Positions 1 through 6,093 of a stretch of DNA of 16,704 nt are shown here, in pieces. The position numbers and the translations under genes were made by a program. A model generated the notes under the pieces. That model was given only the letters and a program-made list of their open reading frames with translations. It made no database searches and was not told the origin of the DNA. Location of the stretch: the NCBI GenBank assembly GCA_023818865.1, contig JAMWDF010000034.1, forward strand, positions 1 through 16,704, read 5' to 3'. The DNA is from Candidatus Omnitrophota bacterium (GTDB taxonomy: Bacteria; Ratteibacteria; UBA8468; B48-G9; DSTR01). How positions within the stretch are numbered: the stretch's first letter is position 1; every line of letters begins with the position of its first letter.

Positions 1-73
1 ACTTCACTTCAAAGCCAAACATTGCCCTTGTAGCAAGAAACAAACAGAGATAGCAGAATTCACTTTTTCTCAT
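1..73 (-). CDS. Partial gene, probable secreted protein (5' end only)
   Basis: An ATG at 73-71 on the minus strand opens a frame that runs off the left edge of the window. It begins MRKSEFCYLCLFLATRAMFG, a short basic start followed by a hydrophobic stretch, as in a Sec signal peptide. A good SD (GGAGG within ACCGGAGGCGAA) lies about 5-9 bases before the ATG. It follows the 261-residue secreted protein by 21 bases on the same strand, so it is probably the next gene of that operon. Only 24 codons are present, so function cannot be assigned. Confidence 0.6.
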   Translation of the reverse strand, partial: MRKSEFCYLCLFLATRAMFGFEVK

Positions 74-94
74 TTCGCCTCCGGTGCCTAAGGT

Positions 95-880
95 TTATTT
101 CAATGTCAGAGTAATAGTAACTTGTAGATTCTGTTTGGTCCCAGCAGAAATCTCTGGCTCTCGCGGTAAAGAAATGACATAGATGGCGGTCCCGTCTCCT
201 TCTATCCCTCCCCGGAGATATGATTTCCCTTCCGGGACCAGTTCCACCTGACCGATAGCAATCTCCAAGACCAATCTGCTGCCATCATCAATGTGAACCC
301 ATTGCTTTCTGTTCTCTTTTTCAAAAACAATCGGATTGGTTCCGGCATTTACTGCCCCACTTCTGTTTTCTGCAATCCAGCCTTTGCCAGCAATGGATGT
401 CAAGGGAATGCGGTAGATGAATTCTCCAGCATACGCACGCCATTTTTCAGTTATTAGGTAGTCAACTTCATAAGAAATACTCACCTTGCCCTCAGGAGAA
501 AAAGCAGCCTGGTAGTTATACCTTACCGCCTCGGGAAATTTTTCATTTCCCAAAACTGCTTCTCTTCTGATAATAATCTTCCTGTTCTCCCGAGAAAGCG
601 TCGTGGGCGAAATAGTTTTCTCCTGACATTCTGGAGGGCCGCCACCCTGAAAAAGTCTGCCAGAATCTATCGGATAAGCAAACAAACCAAGCCTCTCCAG
701 AAGAATCGTTTCTTCTGCTTTGATTTCCCTGATTCTCCCTGAGGGTTCAATTATCACCTGGTATTTTCCCAGGTTAACTGTCAGAAGTGAGGTGATAATT
801 TCCCCATGGTCAGATTTAAGTGATACCCCCAAGGTGAACAGCAGGATAAAAGCTATCAGTAGAACCTGCCTTTTCCTCAT
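95..880 (-). CDS. Secreted protein of unknown function, beta-rich
   Basis: This 261-residue protein has a clear Sec signal peptide at about residues 1-22 (MRKRQ followed by a hydrophobic LLIAFILLFTLGV). No lipobox cysteine or further membrane segment is visible. The mature part has alternating hydrophobic and polar residues typical of a beta-sandwich. I do not recognise a named family. The C-terminal third (around QWVHIDDG and the following strands) resembles the secreted protein at 14068-14913, which suggests a shared fold such as a galactose-mutarotase-like or carbohydrate-binding sandwich; this is inference. It lies 35 bases downstream of the pseudopilin gene and 21 bases upstream of another exported protein, so it is probably an operon member exported with them. 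The SD is only moderate (GGCGG). Confidence 0.72.
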   Translation of the reverse strand: MRKRQVLLIAFILLFTLGVSLKSDHGEIITSLLTVNLGKYQVIIEPSGRIREIKAEETILLERLGLFAYPIDSGRLFQGGGPPECQEKTISPTTLSRENRKIIIRREAVLGNEKFPEAVRYNYQAAFSPEGKVSISYEVDYLITEKWRAYAGEFIYRIPLTSIAGKGWIAENRSGAVNAGTNPIVFEKENRKQWVHIDDGSRLVLEIAIGQVELVPEGKSYLRGGIEGDGTAIYVISLPREPEISAGTKQNLQVTITLTLK

Positions 881-915
881 TTTTCCGCCGAAGGCTTACT
901 CCGGTGACGAAATCC

Positions 916-1581
916 CTAATTCCAGTCAATCCGGTGAAACCGGTTCAATTTCCAGGTCACTGGTAAGTCCGCTCTTGTCCAGGTGTTAATCGGGGCGCTG
1001 GATAGTCTAGGGTGCCACTGAACATGAGCATCCAGGAAAAGATAATTGCTTCCGTTTGAGTGCGGAATGCTTCCATACTTCATGATGTAGTTATCCGAAC
1101 CGTCATACCCGAACTGATACCAAGTGCCATCTGTAACATATGGAATTTTGTCTTCATAGCCCTGACCAATCTTGTGAAGAGTCCAGTAAATATTCCTCGG
1201 GTATCTATACGAGCAGTTACAGTTCATCACATAATTTGCCGTGACTACTCCTCCTGTCCAGGAGGAAGAATTGGAGGGACACATAAAAAGGGTGCCCTTC
1301 TTATAAAAAGTTCTTCCCTTGAAGAAATACTTGGCAATAAGATTGTGCCAGGTGTCAGGGTCCTGGTAATACGGAACAACGTAGCCAGTAAAATCCACGG
1401 CATACATCTGAACAAGCTGGCCGATCTGTTTCAAATTGTTCATACAACTCACCGTTCTGGCCTTTTCCCGGGCCTTTGAAAGCGCTGGGAGAAGCAGGGC
1501 GGCCAAGATGGCGACAATTGCTACTACCACCAAGAGCTCAATCAGAGTAAAGGCTTCCCTACCTTCCTTTGTTTTCTTCAT
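916..1581 (-). CDS. Type II secretion/type IV pilin-like pseudopilin with H-X9-D motif
   Basis: This 221-residue protein has a class III prepilin leader: a short basic leader (MKKTKEGREA), then FTLIELLVVVAIVAILAALL with the conserved Glu at mature position +5 (E15), a single N-terminal helix of about residues 11-35. The C-terminal part has the H-X9-DG-type motif of pseudopilins abundant in Lentisphaerae and planctomycetes, here H174 to D184 followed by Ala rather than Gly. The residue before the cleavage site is Ala10 instead of the usual Gly. Its start overlaps the 3' end of the regulator gene by 23 bases, and its strong SD (AAAGGAGGGG) lies inside that gene, which suggests translational coupling. 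It is likely processed by a prepilin peptidase and assembled at the inner membrane or exported, but which machinery uses it is unknown. Confidence 0.9.
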   Translation of the reverse strand: MKKTKEGREAFTLIELLVVVAIVAILAALLLPALSKAREKARTVSCMNNLKQIGQLVQMYAVDFTGYVVPYYQDPDTWHNLIAKYFFKGRTFYKKGTLFMCPSNSSSWTGGVVTANYVMNCNCSYRYPRNIYWTLHKIGQGYEDKIPYVTDGTWYQFGYDGSDNYIMKYGSIPHSNGSNYLFLDAHVQWHPRLSSAPINTWTRADLPVTWKLNRFHRIDWN

Positions 1582-2719
1582 TTTTTTCTCCCCTCCTTTT
1601 CGCGTCTTTTACCGGTTTAGAGATAGTAGATTCTCTAACCACCAGTTTCGTCTCTAAAACACATTTAATCGGCGGTGTGAGTTCACCTTTGATTAGACCA
1701 ACTAATATCTCCACTGACTTGCGCCCCATTTCATACCGCGGTTTACTGATAGCGGTCAAAGCAGGATTATTGCAGCCAGCCACCACTGTATCATCAAAAC
1801 TTACCAGCCCCACCTCCTCTGGAATTCTGTATCCAGCTTTTAGCAATGTCTCGCCAATAAGATGACATCTGATATCATTGACCACCATTACCCCGCAGGG
1901 AATCCCAACCTTTCTAACAATCTGCAAAACAGCCCACCCAGACTCGTTGACCAAACATTCGTTCAATGCCAGGGAAGAATTAAAAGGAATTTTTCGCTCA
2001 GCCAGGGCCCGCTTGTAACCTGCCAGTTTCCTCCTACCTCTTTCCTCTTGCCCACTGGCACAAAATATCACTTGACGATAACCACAATCCAGGAGGTGAA
2101 CGGTTCCCTGGTAGACCCCACCCTCATCATTGGCACTCACCACATTTTCAGCTGGCTGTTCTCCTAGAAGCGGATTTAAGATGAGATAGGGGCGTTTAGA
2201 TTTTTCAATCTCATCGGTAACCTCAGCCGTTGCCTGTTCAAACACGATAAAGCCATCAGGTAAATCTTGGCCATCATGTTCTCGGAAAAGTCCCCCCTTA
2301 TGTTGCTGACTAACTGGATAAAATTTGAACTTGCACCCGGATAGAGAAATTTCTTCCTTAATTCCCCGTACATAGTCGCTGAAAAGTAAACTAGCTTCCT
2401 CACAGGCTCTTAGATCCGGGTTGTACCATTTCTGAAAGGTGATCAGACCAAGAGTAATCACTCTTTGCGGACTCTTGGGTCTGATAAACGTACCCAAACG
2501 GGGGCGTCGGTACAAAAGACCCTTTGCCACCAGCGATTCCATGGCTAAGTCCACTGTTAAAGTACTTACCCCCAGCTTATCAGCAATCACAGAACTTGGC
2601 GGTAACTTCGTTTCTTCGGTTAGCGTAAGAGCAGCAATTTCTCTTTCTAAGGCATTTCTTACTTGCAGATAAAGCGGCTCACTCCCGTATTTATCAATTT
2701 TCAATCTAAATTCAGCCAT
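1559..2719 (-). CDS. GntR-LacI hybrid transcriptional regulator
   Basis: From the chosen start this is a 386-residue one-component regulator. Residues about 5-80 form a GntR-type winged helix (FRLKIDKYGSEPLYLQV, then KLPPSSVIADKLGVSTLTV and a GTFI wing). Residues about 87-360 form a LacI/periplasmic-binding-protein effector domain (VITLGLITF, EEVGLVSFDD, ALTAISKPRYEMG). Proteins of this GntR-LacI class (AraR-like architecture) sense sugars and repress or activate glycan-use genes; the ligand is unknown. An in-frame ATG at 2755 would add 12 residues, but a TTGACA/TATTAT promoter ends one base before it, so transcripts would start inside that extension. The ATG at 2719 also matches the usual GntR N-terminus. 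Neither start has a good SD. The basic C-terminal tail (KRRGEKNEENKGR) is encoded where the pseudopilin SD and start lie. Confidence 0.9.
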   Translation of the reverse strand: MAEFRLKIDKYGSEPLYLQVRNALEREIAALTLTEETKLPPSSVIADKLGVSTLTVDLAMESLVAKGLLYRRPRLGTFIRPKSPQRVITLGLITFQKWYNPDLRACEEASLLFSDYVRGIKEEISLSGCKFKFYPVSQQHKGGLFREHDGQDLPDGFIVFEQATAEVTDEIEKSKRPYLILNPLLGEQPAENVVSANDEGGVYQGTVHLLDCGYRQVIFCASGQEERGRRKLAGYKRALAERKIPFNSSLALNECLVNESGWAVLQIVRKVGIPCGVMVVNDIRCHLIGETLLKAGYRIPEEVGLVSFDDTVVAGCNNPALTAISKPRYEMGRKSVEILVGLIKGELTPPIKCVLETKLVVRESTISKPVKDAKRRGEKNEENKGR

Positions 2720-2755
2720 GGCTATATCAGGGTTTTGCTTTAATTCTATAATCAT

Positions 2756-2784
2756 ATAATACTATATTCCCAAGACGCTGTCAA
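2756..2784 (-). promoter_or_regulatory. Sigma-70-like promoter of the regulator/pseudopilin operon
   Basis: On the minus strand a perfect TTGACA (2784-2779) is followed by a 17-base spacer and TATTAT (2761-2756). The predicted transcription start is near 2749. The -10 region lies in an AT-rich near-palindrome (ATATAGTATTATAT), a possible operator for autoregulation; that last point is inference. Confidence 0.6.
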
Positions 2785-2890
2785 GCCCTATTGGTTTGTT
2801 CAGAAAATATGGGTCTTGCAGCCCTGCTGTCTGCCATCTCCGAAAACGAGATAACTGCCAGTCACTTACAAATACTCAAGCGCTTTAGGC

Positions 2891-2933
2891 GAGAATACGG
2901 CTAGCCTTCATTTAGGCGGCTAGTCCTATTCTC
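2891..2933. repeat. Imperfect inverted repeat (16-base arms)
   Basis: GAGAATACGGCTAGCC (2891-2906) and GGCTAGTCCTATTCTC (2918-2933) pair as 7 + 6 base pairs with a 3-base internal mismatch and an 11-base loop. No T-run follows directly on either strand, so it is not a classic intrinsic terminator. It could be a weak or Rho-assisted terminator, an mRNA structure or a protein-binding site. Confidence 0.5.
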
Positions 2934-3005
2934 AACAGAAGAGATTCCCTGGTTTTTTCAGGCAAGCAAATAAATTCAGGCTCTATCTGTATCAAAGACT
3001 GCCAG

Positions 3006-3035
3006 TTGACCTGTTAGGATAGACTGTGATATACT
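3006..3035 (+). promoter_or_regulatory. Promoter of the EF-G gene with extended -10
   Basis: TTGACC (3006-3011), an 18-base spacer, and TATACT (3030-3035) preceded by TG one base upstream (TGATATACT), an extended -10 element. The predicted start is near 3042, giving a leader of about 99 bases. A perfect 6-bp stem with triloop GCA (3107-3121) sits just ahead of the SD (AAAGGAG, 3127-3133). Confidence 0.6.
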
Positions 3036-3140
3036 TTGGTGAAATAAGAGGCGAAATGTTACCTGCCTGAGGGATTCCCTGAGAATTTCTCCAGGTTATT
3101 ATTCGCGGAAAAGCATTTTCCACCAAAAAGGAGTACTGTT

Positions 3141-5195
3141 ATGCGGAAGGAAGTTGCTCGTATCAGAAATATAGGGATTATCGCTCACATTGATGGGGGA
3201 AAAACTACTACCACGGAACGCTTTCTTTACCACACCGGACGAACCCACAAGATTGGAAATGTGGACGAAGGAACCGCCACTATGGATTGGATGGACCAGG
3301 AAAGAGAGCGCGGTATCACTATCACCTCGGCGGCTACCACCTGCTATTGGAAGAATCATAAAATCAACATTATTGACACCCCAGGACATGTTGATTTCAC
3401 CGCTGAGGTAGAAAGGTCATTGAGAGTGTTGGATGGCGCTATTGGCATTTTCTGCGCCACTAGCGGTGTTCAACCCCAGTCGGAAACCGTCTGGAGGCAA
3501 AGCGAGAGATACGGAATACCCCGGTTGATTTATATCAATAAGATGGATCGGGTAGGTGCTGATTTCTTTAAAGTGGTCAAACAGATTGAACAGAGACTGG
3601 CCGCCCAGCCCCTAATCTTGCAATTACCCATTATTAAGAACGAAAGTTTCGTTGGCATCATTGACCTGATTAAAGAACAGGCACTTCACTATGTCGGTGA
3701 CAATGAAACTGACGCCAAACTGGCTCATATTCCTCCAGAATATGAACAGCTGGCTAGTGAGTATCAAGTTCGCCTGTTAGAACAGCTATCCGAGGTAGAC
3801 GAAAGAATTTTGGCTAAGTATCTGGAAAATCAACCAATTACCTCTCACGATATCAAAGCAGCCGTTCGTCAGGGAACGATCAACTGCCGTTTTTTTCCAG
3901 TATTCTGCGGCTCCTCATTAAAAAACAAAGGCCCACTTCTTCTCCTGGACGCTATTGTTGACTATCTGCCTTCTCCGCTTGACAGAAAAGAAATCCGTGG
4001 ACAACATCCAAGAACCGGAATGCCTGTCAGCCGAATGCCTTTACCAGACGACCCACCTTCTGTTTTTGTATTTAAGGTTTTGCATCAACCCCACATGGGA
4101 AAGATTTACTACGGCCGGATATATTCCGGAAAAATAACTAAGGGGGACCGGCTCTATAACTGGTCTTCTGGAAAGAATGAACGGATTATCAGAATCTTTC
4201 TCATTCATGCGGCTAAATACGAGGAAGTACAAGAGGCTCGGGCCGGCGATATTGTCGGGCTCCTCGGCTTGAAAGCGACCCGGACCGCTGATACTTTAGC
4301 CTGCGAGAAAAACCCGGTTGTCTTTGAAAAGGCAGTTTTCCCTGAGCCGGTACTTTCGGTAGCCATTGAATGCAGCTTAAAAACAGATCAGGAAAAGCTG
4401 TTTCAGCACCTCCAGCATCTGGTAGAAGAAGACCCTACTATCAGGTTGCAGGTTGACCCGGAGACTGGCCAGGTTATTCTTTCAGGGATGGGCGAACTCC
4501 ACCTGGAGGTAGTGATTGAAAGGTTACGCCGGGAATCAGGCATTGTCGTCAATACCGGCCAACCCCGGGTAGCCTACCGGTACACTATTGCTAAGGAAAC
4601 AAAGGTGGAAACCAAGTTCATAAAACAAACTGGTGGCCGCGGTCAATACGCTCATGTCTTACTGAAGTTAGAGCCGCTGGTTAGAGGTACCGGTTTTATT
4701 TTTGAAGACCAGGTACGAGAAGGACGTATCCCGGCAAAGTTCATCCCGGCAGTAGAAAAAGGAATCATTGAGGCGATGAGAACCGGACACGAAGGCTACG
4801 AAATTGTTGATATAAAAGCCATCTTGTTGGATGGCAGTTATCATGAAGTTGATTCTTCAGATATAGCCTTCAAAATCGCTGGTGCGCTGGCTTTGAAGGA
4901 AGCCTTTAGAAAAGCAGAGCCGGTCCTTTTGGAACCGTTGATGGAAACAGAAATTACTGTCCCCACTCCCTACCTGGGAGAAGTGCTGGCTGATTTTACC
5001 GCCAGAGAGGGAAAAGTAGAAGGGATGGACAGTTTGGGTAGATTCTCAACTATTAAAGGATTGGTGCCGCTCCGGACTATTTTTGGCTATACCACTGTTT
5101 TGCGCTCTATTACCCAGGGACGAGCTATCCACTCCTTTCAGCCAGCCCATTATCAACCTGTCCCGCAAAATCTTCAGACTAAGGGAAAAGATTAG
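3141..5195 (+). CDS. fusA: Elongation factor G (stand-alone copy)
   Basis: This 684-residue GTPase has the full EF-G length and five-domain order: G domain about 1-280, domain II about 285-390, domain III about 395-470, domain IV about 480-600 (with HEVDSSDIAFKIAG), domain V to the end (TTVLRSITQGRA). G motifs are present: G1 AHIDGGKT (15-22), G2 RGITITSAATT, G3 DTPGH (79-83, with the catalytic His83), G4 NKMD (133-136), G5 near GSSLKNKG (257-264). It would catalyse GTP-driven tRNA-mRNA translocation and/or ribosome recycling in the cytosol. The P-loop reads DGGKT where EF-G normally has DAGKT. The gene is not in a str operon (no rpsL, rpsG or tuf nearby), so it may be a paralogue (EF-G2 or spdEFG type). 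It starts at an ATG 7 bases after AAAGGAG and has its own promoter. Confidence 0.93.
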   Translation: MRKEVARIRNIGIIAHIDGGKTTTTERFLYHTGRTHKIGNVDEGTATMDWMDQERERGITITSAATTCYWKNHKINIIDTPGHVDFTAEVERSLRVLDGAIGIFCATSGVQPQSETVWRQSERYGIPRLIYINKMDRVGADFFKVVKQIEQRLAAQPLILQLPIIKNESFVGIIDLIKEQALHYVGDNETDAKLAHIPPEYEQLASEYQVRLLEQLSEVDERILAKYLENQPITSHDIKAAVRQGTINCRFFPVFCGSSLKNKGPLLLLDAIVDYLPSPLDRKEIRGQHPRTGMPVSRMPLPDDPPSVFVFKVLHQPHMGKIYYGRIYSGKITKGDRLYNWSSGKNERIIRIFLIHAAKYEEVQEARAGDIVGLLGLKATRTADTLACEKNPVVFEKAVFPEPVLSVAIECSLKTDQEKLFQHLQHLVEEDPTIRLQVDPETGQVILSGMGELHLEVVIERLRRESGIVVNTGQPRVAYRYTIAKETKVETKFIKQTGGRGQYAHVLLKLEPLVRGTGFIFEDQVREGRIPAKFIPAVEKGIIEAMRTGHEGYEIVDIKAILLDGSYHEVDSSDIAFKIAGALALKEAFRKAEPVLLEPLMETEITVPTPYLGEVLADFTAREGKVEGMDSLGRFSTIKGLVPLRTIFGYTTVLRSITQGRAIHSFQPAHYQPVPQNLQTKGKD

Positions 5196-5216
5196 TCGGC
5201 CAGATTAAGTAATCTT
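5188..5216. other. Overlapping convergent stop codons within a short hairpin
   Basis: The EF-G stop (TAG, 5193-5195) and the stop of the opposite gene (TAA, bases 5194-5192 on the minus strand) overlap. AAGATTA (5188-5194) pairs with TAATCTT (5210-5216), a perfect 7-bp AT-rich stem with a 15-base loop across the junction. No U-run or GC-rich stem is present, so it is at best a weak bidirectional 3'-end structure. Confidence 0.45.
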
Positions 5217-6067
5217 AAGGCATTTAGTCTGGCAACTTTCTGAAAAACCTGTTCGTCAATCTTTTTCTCCTCGCGTAGTTTAAGGAGAAAATCTACCAAA
5301 GGCGTTGGTGTATCAGGCGCACAAATGTCAGTGCCAAACAACAATCGGTCTTGAAATTCTGTTAGAAACTTCACTGCATATTCAGGGTCTCTAGCCAGAG
5401 CATTATAACCGCTGTTAGCCGAAAGGTCTCCCATTAAATTCGGGTAACGACGAAAGAGTTTCGGCAGCACCCCTTCTTCCCTTACTGGATACTTAGGGTA
5501 ACCGTAACGGTCTGCCGGCGTTTCCAGACGACTGATTTCTGCCCAAAAGGGCTGGGAATGCCCAAGGAAAACCAATTGGGGGAAGTTTTGTAAACATCTC
5601 TCCACTTGGGGAAGTCCGGGGTCATCGTAAAGACCATAGCAGCCGCCAATCTGCGGAGCAATGTGAAAAGTCAGCGGTAACCCTACTTCTTCTACATGCC
5701 GAAATAGATTCTGCACCAATGGATGAAGAAATGGCAAATTACAGGTAACTTCTCCCACTCCTTTATACCCGTGTTCCTTGTAAAAAGTAAGAAGTTTGTC
5801 CAGCGGCGCTGTCTCTGAATTTGTCAGAGCTCGCGGGTCAACATTACAGAAAGGGATAAACCTACCAGGAAACCTGGCACAAATATCTGGTAGTTCCAGC
5901 ACTGACTGGGGAACCGCCGCGCACTCTGGACTAATACCTCCTGGTAGAATCACCGCTTTTTCCACTCCGATGTGGTCATAACGCGCAATCAACTGTTCCG
6001 GAGTCGCATAGGGCTGAACCCCAGGGATAAGTTTAGTCCTGGTGTGAACATGAATATCAATAAACAT
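5192..6067 (-). CDS. Amidohydrolase-2 family metal-dependent hydrolase
   Basis: The 291-residue protein fits the amidohydrolase-2 (PF04909-like) TIM-barrel family. Candidate metal and catalytic residues are in the usual order: H6 and H8 (DIHVHT), H135 (TFHIAP), H170 (LGHSQP) and D247 (FGTDICAP). There is no signal peptide, so it acts in the cytosol. Family members hydrolyse lactones (fucono-, rhamnono- or sugar lactones) or decarboxylate aromatic and uronate-type acids; which applies here is unknown. The ATG at 6067 was chosen because GGAGG lies just before it; an in-frame TTG 18 bases upstream would put that SD inside the coding region. It is last in a four-gene cassette, 26 bases after the glycosidase-like gene. 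Its stop overlaps the EF-G stop. Confidence 0.87.
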   Translation of the reverse strand: MFIDIHVHTRTKLIPGVQPYATPEQLIARYDHIGVEKAVILPGGISPECAAVPQSVLELPDICARFPGRFIPFCNVDPRALTNSETAPLDKLLTFYKEHGYKGVGEVTCNLPFLHPLVQNLFRHVEEVGLPLTFHIAPQIGGCYGLYDDPGLPQVERCLQNFPQLVFLGHSQPFWAEISRLETPADRYGYPKYPVREEGVLPKLFRRYPNLMGDLSANSGYNALARDPEYAVKFLTEFQDRLLFGTDICAPDTPTPLVDFLLKLREEKKIDEQVFQKVARLNALRLLNLAD

Positions 6068-6093
6068 CGTTCCTCCTTGTTTCAAACCCAGGG

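Larger units (their letters stand above)
2720..3140. other. Intergenic spacer between divergent regulator and EF-G genes
   Basis: These 421 bases hold no convincing gene. They contain the minus-strand promoter of the regulator (2756-2784), a short ATG-to-TAG frame on the plus strand (2809-2904, 31 codons, MGLAALLSAISENEITASH...) with no SD, an imperfect inverted repeat at 2891-2933, the plus-strand promoter of the EF-G gene (3006-3035) and its roughly 100-base leader. A 9-base word GATTCCCTG occurs twice (2943-2951 and 3073-3081). The short frame may be the worn 3' end of a lost gene. Confidence 0.6.

Noticed and set aside
2439..2672. Plus-strand 77-codon frame
   Set aside because: Lies wholly antisense to the regulator's DNA-binding domain, with no SD or recognisable protein features.
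2940..2965. CCTGGTTTTTTCAGG as an intrinsic terminator
   Set aside because: Only a 4-bp stem with the T-run in the loop rather than after the stem.
2756..3140. tRNA, riboswitch or small RNA gene in the spacer
   Set aside because: No cloverleaf, conserved riboswitch core or terminator-bounded unit could be recognised by eye.
6068..6085. Upstream TTG start for the amidohydrolase
   Set aside because: The GGAGG SD would be inside the coding region; the ATG at 6067 is ideally spaced.
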